The notes beneath the pieces are model-generated. The model was not told the DNA's origin. It did not search any database and saw only the letters and a list, made by a program, of their open reading frames with translations. A stretch of 64,000 nucleotides of DNA from Microplitis mediator (taxonomy: Eukaryota; Arthropoda; Insecta; Hymenoptera; Braconidae). Of this stretch, positions 48,650 to 60,713 are shown one piece after another. The DNA is taken from NCBI RefSeq assembly GCF_029852145.1, contig NC_079975.1, positions 24,929,364 to 24,993,363 of the forward strand. The letters are read 5' to 3'. Made by a program: the position numbers and the translations under genes. The number at the start of each line of letters is the position of its first letter. The first letter of the stretch is position 1.

Positions 48650-49936
48650 CCCGCATGAAAAAAGTGTATAGGTGAAAATTATATCTCAAATTATAACTGT
48701 ATATATAAAATTATATTGGAATTCTTAGAAGAAAATTCTCAGGAAGACCTAAGTTGTTTTGGAGTGAGAAGAAATCATCTTGAGAGATGAATTTTCTGAA
48801 GATAATTTTTTTTTCGACCGATATAATTTTCGTTTTTCTAAGCTATACTAATTTGTATAATTTTTTTAATACTTCTTTTATATATTTGAGATATACTCGC
48901 TGACAGGTTTGCAATGTAGGGGAGGGTGGGGCAGAGCGGCCCCCCTAAGCCAATTATTATTTTTTGTGGCTTTCAACCATAAGATCACTTCACTTTTGTC
49001 CTATTTCGAACAAATTTATGGACATTTTGCCAAAATTCTGAAAATTTTTTTTTTTTTTTGTGGGGCAGAGCGGCCCCCCTTCAAAAAGTGATAAAAAAAT
49101 TTTTTTTTTGTTTTCTTTTTTTTTAAATTGTTTTCATCATTGAGAATGTATTTCTTTCTCTTGACAACTATTTTTGGTTTTATATTACTCGAAACAAATT
49201 TTTTAAAGCGTAAAAAATCGTTCACTCTCGATTACCTTAATTACTAATTGTTATTTAATAAAAAAAAAAATCAATTCTATAATTTTACTTTATTTCAAAA
49301 ATTTATCAACTAAAAAAAAAAAAATTTAATTTTTATAAATTTTTAGTGACCAAATTTGCCTCTTACATAGAGAAACGGCCGAAAAATATGAAAAAATAAT
49401 TTTTTCGGAAGTTTCGGCTGGTCCATTTTGCCCCAGGTGTTATGCGTAGGGCTAGAAATGTGTAATTATACTATTTTTTTTTTTAATTTGACGATAAAAA
49501 TATGAAAAAATCACTTTTTAAAAATTTTGGGCTTGTCCATTTTGCCCCAAATGTCATGCGTAGGGGAAAAAATGCGCAAACATATCGGATTTATAGTAAT
49601 TAGTCAAAAAAAAAAAAATTTTTTTTGGTCAAAATTTCAGGGGGGCCGCTCTGCCCCACCCTCCCCTATATCGATTATTATACTTTCTACTTCTATCATA
49701 AATATCTTCGATCAACTATAGTTTAATTTATAAATTTCGGATATATTAAAAAGTATACATTAAGGTATAGTTTTACATATATGTAATACTAAACAATTAA
49801 TTATATCTTAAATTTATAATAACTAAGTATCATATGTTGTAATTCATTTATGAGATATTTTGCCGTATTTATAGAAAGTATACACGTGGCTATACTTTGT
49901 AGTATACTTTAGAACTATACATTATTTTCATGCGAG
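48650..49936. mobile_element. Possible CCCGCATGAAAA element carrying a nested GGGG element
   Basis: CCCGCATGAAAAAAGTGTATA at the left and TATACATTATTTTCATGCGAG at the right could be degenerate terminal repeats of the family at 44973. No clear target duplication. The element at 48919-49666 is inside. Confidence 0.4.
48919..49666. mobile_element. GGGGAGGGTGGGGCA foldback element
   Basis: Left GGGGAGGGTGGGGCAGAGCG; right CGCTCTGCCCCACCCTCCCC. TA is on both sides (48917-48918, 49667-49668). Terminus-like blocks recur internally (TGGGGCAGAGCGGCCCCCCT at 49061; TCCATTTTGCCCCA followed by GCGTAGGG at about 49421 and 49527), so the interior is an array of decayed ends. Frames at 48909, 49016 and 49527 are artefacts. 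Confidence 0.9.
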
Positions 49937-50564
49937 AAGTTTAATTTATTCATAAAAGTAGTAATGAAATAGAAATAATGTTTTGTTAATATTTGAAATT
50001 CAAAAATTTTGAGCGACCTCTGAAAATTGTTTGATTTCATTAAAATTTTTGACGTTTACCTATTCGAATATAGTTTGAAAAATGAGGGCATTAATCATTA
50101 TCACTCTAATATATTTAAATATATATGAAAAAGCCATTCATTCATTCTGAATAAACATTGAAAAATATTCATATTTTTTGCAATGTGATCTATTCTATTT
50201 GCTACTACCATTCAGAGTAGTATTTTTTGTTTATTGATTTATTACACATTTAAAAAGATATCAATCACAGTTTATTAGTACAATGTCATCAGATGAGTGC
50301 ATACTTCTTTTAGCCAAAATGATTATTAATGTAATGTAAAATTATTTTTGACTCAATTTAAGTCGTACCTATAATTCAACAAAGTTTTTATTCACTTATT
50401 GGCTAGGTAGGCATCTAATCGCGCTACTTATTCCAAAAGAACTTATATTTTTATACGCCCTTTTGGCTTTAGTCACTAAGTTTAAAAACCAAGGGACATA
50501 TAACTTCTCTTTCACTGCTAGTCATATTGTAGACTCATTCTAAAGCTGAAAATTAGAAAAAAAT
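49937..50564. other. AT-rich non-coding stretch
   Basis: No gene or repeat recognised. Confidence 0.45.
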
Positions 50565-51115
50565 CTGAAAAACGGTTGACCGTGCAGACCACTTCCAAAA
50601 CTTCGCGCTGATTCCGAGCTCGAAGAAACTGAAAACGTGACTATGGGTAAACTTTTGAGCTTTTCGAGCTAAAAAAACAGTTGGACTGAAAAAAAATATA
50701 TAGTTCGCTGAAAAAAAGTAATCTTTGTCAGACGACATCTTTGGAACAAATCGACCGATTGTTGAGACTTAGATTTGATCGAACTTAGAAATAAATCGGT
50801 CGAGTGATTCACGAGTTATGCAATAAAAACCTTCAAAACAATTTGTTTCTTATTTTTATTTTTTGTGTAACTTGTCAACTACTCGACCGATTGACTTCAA
50901 AATCTTATCAGTTCTAAGTCCTTTCGATTGCCGCCTGTCCGTGCAAATCGGTTGATTCATTCCAAAGCTATCGTAAGACCAAAAAAGTGTACATCCACAC
51001 ACACACACACACCGCAAATACGCACACACATAAACGCGCGTGCGCTCGCGCGCGGGCATCATTCGAAAAATAGAATAGCTTCCTAGGATATCAGAACGTC
51101 GAAATCTGATGAAAA
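50565..51115. mobile_element. Copy of the AACTTCCCGCTA dispersed repeat
   Basis: GGTTGACCGTGCAGACC, AACTTCGCGCTGATTCCG, AGCTCG and CGAGCT, two CGACCGATT-containing modules, then a CA microsatellite (50995-51013) and GCATCATTCGAAAAATAG with TAGCTTCCTAGGA as at 3280. The 68-codon minus-strand frame at 50856 reads through the microsatellite and is not a gene. Confidence 0.65.
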
Positions 51116-51603
51116 CTTAATTACAAAAATCTAATCGAAATCAATAAAAATATGTAAAAATTAACTTAACAGTTGGTCTGAAGATGTTAGCACGGAGGGG
51201 CTAATGAAATATCACAAATAAATATGAATGAAAATGGATTAGTTTGCCGTTCAATAATTAATGAAATAAATACTATACACCAATCAAAAGATATATAAAT
51301 ACAAATACACGCAATTATATATATTAAAAATCAACAAATAAATAAAAAAAAGAAATCAATAACATTCAAAATCAATACCAATTTATTTAAGTGTTAAAAC
51401 TCCGGACCAGAGTGAATGCGAATAGAAACAAAATCGGTGTCACTCCGGAACAACTCCGATAAAAAAAATCCTAATGCCCTCTTCATGCGAAGTGATTTAT
51501 TGTTAAAACTTCGAAACTCTGTGACGGAGTGAATTTGGGTTGAAATCAAATCCGTACTCGATTCTGATTTTTAACAGTGTACAAAAAATCTATATAATAT
51601 ATA

Positions 51604-52115
51604 GGGGAAAGGGGGGGGGGGGGGCAAAACGGGATAGGCCGGCAAAATGGGATACCCTCGAAATTTCGTCAAAATTTTTTTTTCTCGAAAAACTTTCGGA
51701 ACTGGTCAAAAATGACATCTAGTATCATTTTACACTATTAAAAGCTAAAAAAAACATTTTTATATTTTTTGCGAAAAGTATAATATTGGCGCCAATTTCA
51801 AATTTTGAAAAGAAATAACAAGGAAAAACTTCTTTAAAAATATGTTGAGAGTAAATTTTATTACTTACATCAATTTAGAAAGATATTATTACATCAATTT
51901 TATTCACTTGAAAAAAAAAAAAAAAAATTTGCTTTTTTTTGGGGTATCCCATTTTGCCCGCAGAAAATAAAAATTTTTTTTCTGATGGCAGTCTAAAATT
52001 CGTTATATTTATTTCAAATAGAATCAAAATGAAGTCAATTTACGATATTTATGTCCCTAAAAACTAAATTTTTCGTTAAGTATCCCGTTTCGCCGCCCCC
52101 CCCCCCCCCTTGCCC
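51604..52115. mobile_element. GGGGAAAGGGG foldback element with G/C homopolymers
   Basis: Left GGGGAAA then a run of 14 G and GCAAAACGGGATA; right TATCCCGTTTCGCCG, a long C run and TTGCCC. TA is on both sides. The word GGGGTATCCCATTTTGCCCG recurs at 51941. Homopolymer length may be unreliable in assembly. Confidence 0.85.
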
Positions 52116-52117
52116 TA

Positions 52118-53837
52118 AAACCAGCAAGTTTATAATCATCAGCTTAGCCCGCTTCATACCTTTAAAAAATATAATTTAACATGTTCTACAAATAATCAAT
52201 TTCACCTAAAAATCTGCCCGCGTAATTTTTTAATTAACAAAGTATACATTTTTTTCAATTTATGAGCTAACTCTTTTTATCCATTAAAAAAACTAACATT
52301 TTTTTTTTTTATTAATTTATGTTTCAGTACATTATTATTTTCATAGCATAAAGCGTTAATTTCCGTTATAAAAATAAACTTAATACTTTTTTCTTCATTT
52401 CTATATTTAAAGCCGAAGGTCATTATATTACTGTGAAGATACATCATTTTAGGAAATAAAATGAGAACAAATAAAAGTAGGTCGCGTCAATATATGTATA
52501 CATACATACAATATTCGCATTGGTCGATTCTATTTTTTGCATAAAGTTCATTAATTCATTTTATCGTAAAGATCTAGATTGCCCTCGTTATTTTAGTCAT
52601 TCCAGTGATATATTTGTTTAGACATTTCGAATAATAGCGAAATAAAGAAGTAAATTGGAAAACTGAAAGGAAAAACTCATCAATATTTAAAAAGTTTATT
52701 AGTACTTTCAATTGGCCTAATGGTCCAAATGTTCATCCAATATAAATTTCAATAATATTGATATTCTATAAAAGTTCATGCTATCGTATAAAAGAAAAAA
52801 GTTTAGTTTCATCATTCACAAGTATTATTATTTCTTTTAAATTTAAGAACCACTTTATTTGTCTCATAGTAACAAAAAATGTGAGTGACGGTTATCGTAA
52901 CTTTGCTATTTCACCACAGAAATAAAGGAAGTGAGTATACTTGTACGAAAACTCTCAATGTCGAGCTTTCATTCTCGTTGTTAGTTTTATTGCTTCCTTT
53001 TTATTACTTTTTTCTTTTAGATTGAATGAAAATTTTCTGAAAAACTTGTTCGACAACAAGTACAAAAAAATTTATTAAAGTAAAATACTAAATTTATACA
53101 ATATATGACTATACAATAAATTAATCGAAATTTGACAAAAAATGATACTTTTAGACCGTTGGTTAATGTAATTTTTTTTTTTACGCTTAAAAAAAAGTGA
53201 CTTTTTTTATTCTATTGAAAAAATATTTCAATTTATATTTTATCATTGACGATAAATACTAAACGATGAATTCAATATAAAAAAAAACTCTCTTTGGTTA
53301 CTCGGAATAGCTGAACGGTAAACCGAATAAATTTTAAATTTTCCAATATTTATTTAACTCTTGAAAGTTTTTATTCAAACAAATGAGAAAGAGATAGCCC
53401 ATAAGACAAATCTATAGCAACATTCCATAGTAACTGAAATTGCCTGTTTTTTTTTATTTTTATTTAAAATATAAAAAAAAAATAAAATACTTCTTTGTTC
53501 TATAAAACCAAATGCATTTTCTCCTCAATGGAAACACCTCGTTCTAGGATCGGTCGCCAGTATCGTTCTCCCCGATCTATCTGGTTTCAGGTTCTATATG
53601 TGAATTCATTGCTTGTGACAAACCTAAAAAGGTGTCAAATAGCAAAAAAAATATACTACTATCAGAACCCATTCCTACTGTTTATTTTTTTGTTTATTAT
53701 ATTTTTTCTGTCACTAAAAACCTTTTGCTTAAACAATGAAGTTTTCCTGCTTTTTCATTTTTTATTAAATAAAAAGTCCATTGTCTTAAATTTCATTAAT
53801 AGATCAATAGAAATCCGTCATAAGATTTAATAGGAAA
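52118..53837. other. AT-rich non-coding stretch
   Basis: Spacer of the large inverted repeat. A block at 53510-53610 is less AT-rich and reads METPRSRIGRQYRSPRSIWF before low complexity. It has no match I can recall, and I do not call it a gene. Confidence 0.4.
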
Positions 53838-54169
53838 GTACACTGTACAATGTAAAAATTTAAGAGTGAATCCGAAGCAAATACGGATTTTATTTCAATC
53901 CAAATTCACTCCGTCAATCATAGTTCTGAAGTTTTAACAATAAATCATTTCGCATGCAGAGGGCATTAGAATTTTTTTTAGCGAAGTGTTTTCGGAGTGA
54001 CGAAGATTTCGTTTTAATCCGCATTCACTCTGGTCCGGAGTTTGAATACTTAAATAAATTTGTATTCAATAAAAAAACCTTTTTTATGAGAATAATAGTG
54101 ATTTTAACCAATAATTGATTCAGGTATTAATAATTGAACGTAATGTATTTTGTTTGTGATTTACAGAAG

Positions 54170-55540
54170 GCTTCATCTCTTATAAAAAAAAACTAATGAA
54201 CACCTATGAACATTATTGAAAATTTATCATTGTTGATAAGTGTTTTATTAATGATCATAAGTACCTATGAGTATTCTGATTAGTGAATCTTACAACACTA
54301 TGGGATGTAATTAGTGTTGGATAATGTTGTTTTAGTGTTGATTAGTACTCTGGCTAATGAATCTTGCAACATTGTTGGAAGTGATTAATGTTATACTTGT
54401 GATCATTAGTGCTCCAAATACTAAGCCTGCCCTTACGGAAAAAAACTAATCAGCACTAATATGAAACACTATTTTTTTAGTTTTTTCGCGCACTAATGGT
54501 TTAATGTCATTAGATTGTTTAGGGCTATTGGCGCGTTTAGTGTCATTAGTGCGTTTAGAGTCATTAGTATGTTTAGTGTCATTAATTTAAATCTCACAGT
54601 AGAGTAGTATTGACTATTTGTACAACTAATCAACACTATTGAAACCTTAACAATACTTATCACTTCCAGTAATATTGTAAGATTCACTAATCAGACTACC
54701 AATGATCACTAACAAAACGCTATTCAATACTAATCACTTCTAACAATGTTGTAAGATTTATTAGCCAGAGTACTAATGAACACTAATAGAAAATTATTTA
54801 AAACTAACCACTTCCAATAGTGTTGTAAGATTTACTAATCAGATTACCAATGATCACTAATAAAACGCTATTCAATACTAATCACTTCTAATAATGTTGT
54901 AAGATTCATTAGCCAGAGTACTAATAAACACTAATAGAAAATTATTCAAAACTAACCACTTCCAATAGTGTTGTAAGATTTACTAATCAGATTACCAATG
55001 ATCACTAATAAAACGCTATTCAATACTAATCACTTCTAACAATGTTGTAAGATTCATTAGCCAGAGTACTAATAAACACTAATAGAAAATTATTCAAAAC
55101 TAACCACTTCCAATAGTGTTGTAAGATTTACTAATCAGATTACCAATGATCACTAATAAAACGCTATTCAATACTAATCACTTCTAATAATGCTGTAAGA
55201 TTCATTAGCCAGAGTACTAATCAACACTAATAGAACATTATTCAAAACTTACCACTTCCAAAAGTGTTGTAAGATTCACTCGTCAGAGTACTAATGGTTA
55301 CTAATGATCACGAATAAAACGCTTATCAACACTAACGAACTTTCAATAGTGTTCATAAGTGTTCATTTGTTTTTTTCCCGTAAGAGTAGCAGCACTATTG
55401 GAAGTGATTAGTATTGAATAGCGTTTTGTTGGTGATCATTGGTAGTCTGATTAGTGAATCTTATAATATTACTGGAAGTGATAAGTGCTGACTAGGTTTC
55501 AATAGTGTTCATTAGTAATCCTCTATGTAAAAAGGAAATA
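54170..55540. repeat. Foldback region made of AACACTAAT/ATTAGTGTT words
   Basis: 54190-54430 and 55385-55535 are rich in GATTAGTGTT-type words, while the part between has the complementary orientation. An element-like core starts TTACGGAAAAAAACTAATC (54433) and ends TTTTTTTCCCGTAA (55383). No gene. Confidence 0.7.
54745..55310. repeat. 148-bp tandem repeat
   Basis: AATGTTGTAAGATT-CATTAGCC starts at 54745, 54893, 55041 and 55189, giving three full 148-bp units and a partial fourth. Each unit has two related halves: GCCAGAGTACTAAT with AACACTAATAG, and CAGATTACCAATGATCAC with AAACGCTATTCAATAC. Confidence 0.92.
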
Positions 55541-56528
55541 GTAAAATTTATTAAAATCACACACAGTATTTTAAATCTTATTTCTCTCTAAGCCGTAATA
55601 GATAATAATTCATAAAATGTTAATTAAGTTTATCAGGAGATAATATTATCAATTGACACTTAAATTTATGAAAAAAAAAAAAAAAATGAAATTGAAATAT
55701 TTTCTTGTCTGTCTGCTTTTTGTCACGATCATTATTCAAGACTTGAATATCAGAATAAGTAAGATGCTTCTGTGGATTTATATTTCATTCTGAATTACAA
55801 ACGCGTTCTTGCTTTATTTCTTCCCTCATCTACTGTCGAGCTCAATCCTTTGCTGCATCCCTCTGCTAGCGACATCCAATTTTCGCATCTACCAATGATT
55901 CTAGAATCGATACTTTCACGACCATAGATATCTCTAAATTTCACGTTTTTACTTTTTTATCTTAGATCTAGAAAATTTCGATAGATAACAGGTCAAATTT
56001 GAAGATTTTTATTACCGTGATTATATTCTAGACTTTAAATTTCTTGTTATCAACTAAATAATAGTATATATCTTTTTACTGGGTCTGTATACGAATAGAT
56101 TACAGAAAATCCCTTTAATGTTTACTTAAAACAAACTAACGTTTTACAACAAGTAATATTTTCAGCTTTTATGTACATTAGTATAAAGCAATAACGGAAG
56201 AAAATAAGCTATTATGAACTTGGTAAATCCGATATTATATTATGACCAATCTTAAATAACCGTAGTATCAAATAATCTGGGCGCAATGTAATATGTACCC
56301 TATTAATTTTGTTATAAAGCTTATAAACTTGGTTTAATCACGTTTTATATTTTTAATGATTTTATAAAAAAAGAAATATAACGTTCTTAATCCCGATATT
56401 ATTTCTAGTCAACTTTTATAAACTTTATTAGTTTTTTGTCTTGTTCAAAATTGTATGATCGACAAAAATAAAACACATTGCAAGATGCTGTAAATTGTCG
56501 TGGTAAATTTGAAAAGTTCAAAGAATAG
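55541..56528. other. AT-rich non-coding stretch
   Basis: 55800-55930 is less AT-rich, but no gene was recognised. Confidence 0.45.
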
Positions 56529-56530
56529 TA

Positions 56531-56890
56531 GGAGCGAGGGGGGCAGAGTGGGCCCCTTAAGAAAAATGATTATAATATCATTAATTTTTTTTACGCGTTT
56601 ACTTCTTTAGACCCTTGATACTTATTTTCACTTCATTATGCTGCGTCCATTAAAATTGAAAAATCGAAAACTAGGGCCCTCTAAAAAATTTTGGATTTGA
56701 TATTTTTTATTCTTTACACGTGTGATATTTGCAAATAACTATAAAACAATTGTATTTTAATAATATATAAAGTCATTTTAAAGCTCTCATTATATAAGTA
56801 ATTTCGATAAGCTTATTATCGATATATTATCCGTCCGAATTTATTGGCGTATAGAAAATTTTGAGGGGCCCACTTTGCCCCCTCTTCCCC
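56531..56890. mobile_element. GGAGCGAGGGGGGCA foldback element, short copy
   Basis: Left GGAGCGAGGGGGGCAGAGTG; right CACTTTGCCCCCTCTTCCCC. TA is on both sides (56529-56530, 56891-56892). Its 360 bp correspond, in reverse, to parts of both ends of 30025-31160 (TTACGCGTTTACTTCTTTAG, ACACGTGTGATATTTGCAAA), with the middle removed. Confidence 0.9.
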
Positions 56891-56929
56891 TATATTGCTT
56901 GACGATGGATATAATAACACGATAAGAAT

Positions 56930-57312
56930 CCTGATTAAACAACTGAATTCGATCGAATTAAACAGAATTAAATTTTTAATTCTATTTAATTCAGATAAAT
57001 TCTGTTAATTCGGTACCTAACTTAAAAATGAATTCTGTCTAATTCGGCAGGAAAACCAGAATTTGTCCAAATTAAAACGAATTTAAATAATTCTATTCGG
57101 TTTAATTCTGATTAATTCGAAAATAATTCTCCAATTTCTGGTTCTGAATCCGAATTAAACTGAATTAAAACGAATTTGAAATTTTTAAATCGGTTTTATT
57201 CTGTTTAATTCAAATTCAAATTTTCAATTCAGTTGAATTCTGTTTTGCGGAATTCGACAGAATATAACAGAATTAAAATTTTTAATTCGGTCGAATTCAG
57301 TTGTTTAATCAG
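56930..57312. mobile_element. CCTGATTAAAC palindromic element, copy 2
   Basis: Same orientation and nearly the same sequence as 25635-26026, with one internal repeat of CAAATT fewer. Lies 40 bp after the element at 56531. Confidence 0.92.
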
Positions 57313-58095
57313 AGAACGGACTATCTATTGGACATATACGGCAAAATATATAAGGCATATATGATCATACATGGGCATATAAATTTTTTGAATGATTCGC
57401 AAGTGATATGAAAAAAAAGATTAAAAAAAACACAATTGTTTATTTAAATAATGCGAGTTTTAAACTCAGGCTCTATTTAAATTATAATAAATTTAATTTT
57501 GATAAGAACATTTTTAATTACATTTAATCGAATCTATTGACAAAGTCATTTACTTGCAGTGAAATATTTTAAAAGTGTTTTCAAATTTTCAAAGTGACAA
57601 GAGTATCTGACACTTTTAAAACGAGACAAGATTTGACACTTGAATGACATTCACATCAAGGGCTTGCGGATATTTTTAAAATACCTTGTTTTGATCAATT
57701 TTCTTAAAATCTATTTCGAGATAAGAAATATTTCATTTCACCTGCGTTAAAAACACGAGTTTTTCAAGCCTGTCGAGCCAACCAAAACAAGCCCTTGTCA
57801 GATCATTACGATTTCGTGGGTTGATTTTCATTGGTTCCTTATCTCAAGTAGAAATCGTCTTGTTCCTAACCACTAAATTAATTTCTAACTTCATTGTCTC
57901 CCTTTCAGAAACGCATTGCACTGTAAACTTGAATAATCATGTGTCATTTTAACTAAACTAGTTGACATTTGAATATACACGTGCAGTATTGATCTAAAAC
58001 TGTCTCGCTTAGACTGACTCGAGATATTTAAACGTTAAGTTTCAATGCAGGTAATTTTGAAAATGCGCAGGATAAAGATCAATAAATATTTACGA
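57313..58095. other. Non-coding stretch
   Basis: 57760-58000 is less AT-rich and looks single-copy. No gene recognised. Confidence 0.4.
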
Positions 58096-58481
58096 CCCTG
58101 ATTAAACAACTGAATTCGACCGAATTAAAAATTTCAATTCTGTTATATTCTGTCGAATTTTGCAAAACAGAATTCAACTGAATTGAAAATTTGAATTTGA
58201 ATTAAACAGAATAAAACCGATTTAAAAATTTCAAATTCGTTTTAATTCAGTTTAATTCGGATTCAGAACCAGAAATTGGAGAATTATTTTTGAATTAATC
58301 AGAATTAAACCAAATATAATTATTTAAATTCGTTTTAATTTTGACAAATTCTGGTTTTCCTGCCGAATTAGACAGAATTAATTTTTAAGTTAGCTACCGA
58401 ATTAACAGAATTTATCTGATTTAAATAGAATTAAAAATTTAATTCTGTTTAATTCGATCGAATTCAGTTGTTTAATCAGGG
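58096..58481. mobile_element. CCTGATTAAAC palindromic element, copy 3 (inverted)
   Basis: The asymmetric internal markers (GGTTTTCCTGCCGAATTAG, GTTAGCTACCGAATTAAC) are the complement of those in copies 1 and 2, so it lies in the opposite orientation, 0.8 kb from copy 2. Slightly more diverged. Confidence 0.92.
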
Positions 58482-59030
58482 GAACTTTTAAAGAAAAATA
58501 TTTTAATTTGTTAGACACAATAAAGTATCCAATTCATAATTTTATGTATAAAAAAGTAGTGATTAAATTTTTAATAGAACATAAAATAAAAGAAGCGACT
58601 TTTTAATCGTCGAAAATATGTTAACATTGAAAAAAATGTTATTTTAGCTCTTTATAGTCAAGTGATCGTTATCTTCATTGTTCTCCAATAATAGCCAGTA
58701 AAAAGATAAAAAGACAGTGAATCCGTTAAAAATTCTCAGCATTATCGATAATCGCTGTTCATTGTTCTATTTTTTTAGCTGATTCCATTAGCTGCTCTTT
58801 CGTATTAAAATACTCGATAGTATAGTATAGAAAAAATAATACACGGAATGAAACATCAGATGATTGGCATACTACCGTCTTTATTAGTTATTGAAGTTTT
58901 TTATTTGATAACTGTCAATCAAGTAATGAATCGAACATAAATAGAACAGTTGAATCCATCTGTGATAAAGTTACTAATTTCGGCAACGAGTGTGTACTAA
59001 TAGTGCTGCAAGCTATAGACGCCAAAATGA
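58482..59030. other. AT-rich non-coding stretch
   Basis: ATACACGGAATGAAACATC at 58840 resembles a CACGG terminus, but no partner end was found. Confidence 0.4.
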
Positions 59031-59652
59031 CCCGATGAAAAAAGATTTTATACAATTGTATAGAATTATACATCAATTATATATGGACTATATATAATTA
59101 TATATAGACTATATATAATTGGATGGAAAAAATGGCCCGATCCAATTGTATACAATTTGTATAGAAAATTGTATACAATTCTATACAAATTATATACAAT
59201 TCTATATAATTATATACAATTCTATATATTGCAATTATATAGAAATGTATATAATTATATAGAATTGTATATAATTTGTATAAAATTGTATATAATTCTA
59301 TACAAATCATATACAATTCTATATAATTATATACAATTCTATATATTGCAATTATATAGAAATGAATATAATTATATAGAATTGTATATAATTTATACAA
59401 ATTATATATAATTCTATACAAATTGTATACAATTCTATATAATTATATACAATTCTATACAATTCTATATATTGCAATTATATAGAAATGAATATAATTA
59501 TATAGAATTGTATATAATTTGTATATAATTATATAGACTTGTATACAATTTGTGTAGAATCGTATACAATTTCTATACAGTTATATACAATTGGATCGGG
59601 CCATTTTTTGTATATAATTTTATGCAATTGTATAAAATCTTTTTTCATCGGG
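59031..59652. mobile_element. CCCGATGAAAAAAGATTTTA element of ATACAATT repeats
   Basis: Left CCCGATGAAAAAAGATTTTA; right TAAAATCTTTTTTCATCGGG. A second inverted pair is ATGGCCCGATCCAATTG (59133) and CAATTGGATCGGGCCAT. The interior is an array of ATAGAATTGTATATAATT-type palindromic words with a longer period of about 120 bp (GCAATTATATAGAAATG at 59230, 59347 and 59473). GA on both sides may be the duplication. The 107- and 84-codon frames are artefacts of the array. Confidence 0.9.
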
Positions 59653-60711
59653 GAGTGTTAAAGCTAAGTTTTTTCCGAATGAATATCTTAGTTAGCTTAC
59701 AATAGTTTTTACATCCCGTATAAGGAACTATCGTTTATTTGTTCATAGGAGACGATACGATCCGTTAAATATTTGTCGTACGTATGTGCACAGTATTAAT
59801 TAATCGATCCAGTTAGGCTAATATTATGTCCTGTGCTAATAGCGATCGAGAAGCGTACAAACACTATACAAATTAAGGAACCAAAGATAGTTTTATAAGC
59901 TATGATATTTTCGAAAATAATCATCATAGTCATTGTTTTTGCATTTTTTGAAAGTTTAAAATGTTCTGAGAGAATTTCATAAAATTTTTATAGCATTTAT
60001 ATATAAATAATCCATATGTAGCCAAATAATATTGTTCACTTCAGTCAAAAGCTTTTAAATATGCTTCTTTATAAGATAGTGACGTGAAAAGGCATGATTT
60101 TAAACATCTCGAAAACGACAGACATAAAGATGAGATTACGAGAAATATAGAATATCTAGAACGAAACGCCATTTTGCTGTCACGTTGAACGACATTGGAA
60201 ACTCTGAAACATGACACGAGACCTTGCTCAGAGATATTTTTGAAAAAATTCCTTTATTCGAGATAAAAATAAATTATTCACAAACTGTGCATTTTATTTA
60301 TTTTATGTTTTAAATATTATATCACCAACTATTCTTGAATGATCATATCGATCGTTTAAAAACAGGTTTTTCTTATTCATAACTATTTATTATTTATTTT
60401 TAAAATATTAGTTTACGAATTACGGTAGACCGGGACTCGAAAAAGTACGTAAGGGTGAAAAATGAAACACAAAGCAAACGTTAAAGATACTATGTAAGGA
60501 TTAAAAAAAACTTTTTTATCATTTTATGTGAACAATATTACACGTTATGATTAATTGGGATGAACAAATAATTATTAATGAGAATAATAAAGTTGATAGT
60601 CAATCGGTTATAGAATGAATAATTGCTACATTATTAATATCGGGGTGATAACAATATATAAAATTGATAATTTAATATTTAAAAGAAGGAAAGAATAAAC
60701 AATAACAGAAC
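59653..60711. other. AT-rich non-coding stretch
   Basis: No gene or repeat recognised. Confidence 0.45.
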
Positions 60712-60713
60712 TA

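Larger units (their letters stand above)
51375..54078. repeat. Large inverted repeat with 2.3-kb spacer
   Basis: The left arm, about 51375-51585, contains AACTCCGGACCAGAGTGAAT and the stretch ending ACAGTGTACAA. It is matched in reverse by 53840-54078 (TACACTGTACAA through ATTCACTCTGGTCCGGAGTT). The arms are about 200 bp with scattered mismatches. The spacer contains the 51604-52115 element and unremarkable AT-rich sequence, including a 111-codon frame at 53495 that I do not recognise. Either one 2.7-kb foldback element or two copies in opposite orientation. Confidence 0.75.

Noticed and set aside
53495..53830. 111-codon frame starting near METPRSRIG
   Set aside because: The first 30 residues look less random, but the rest is hydrophobic low complexity. 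It lies inside the spacer of a large inverted repeat, with no homology I recognise.
59098..59421. Frames of 107 and 84 codons rich in Y, I and N
   Set aside because: Translations of the ATACAATT array, with no family resemblance.
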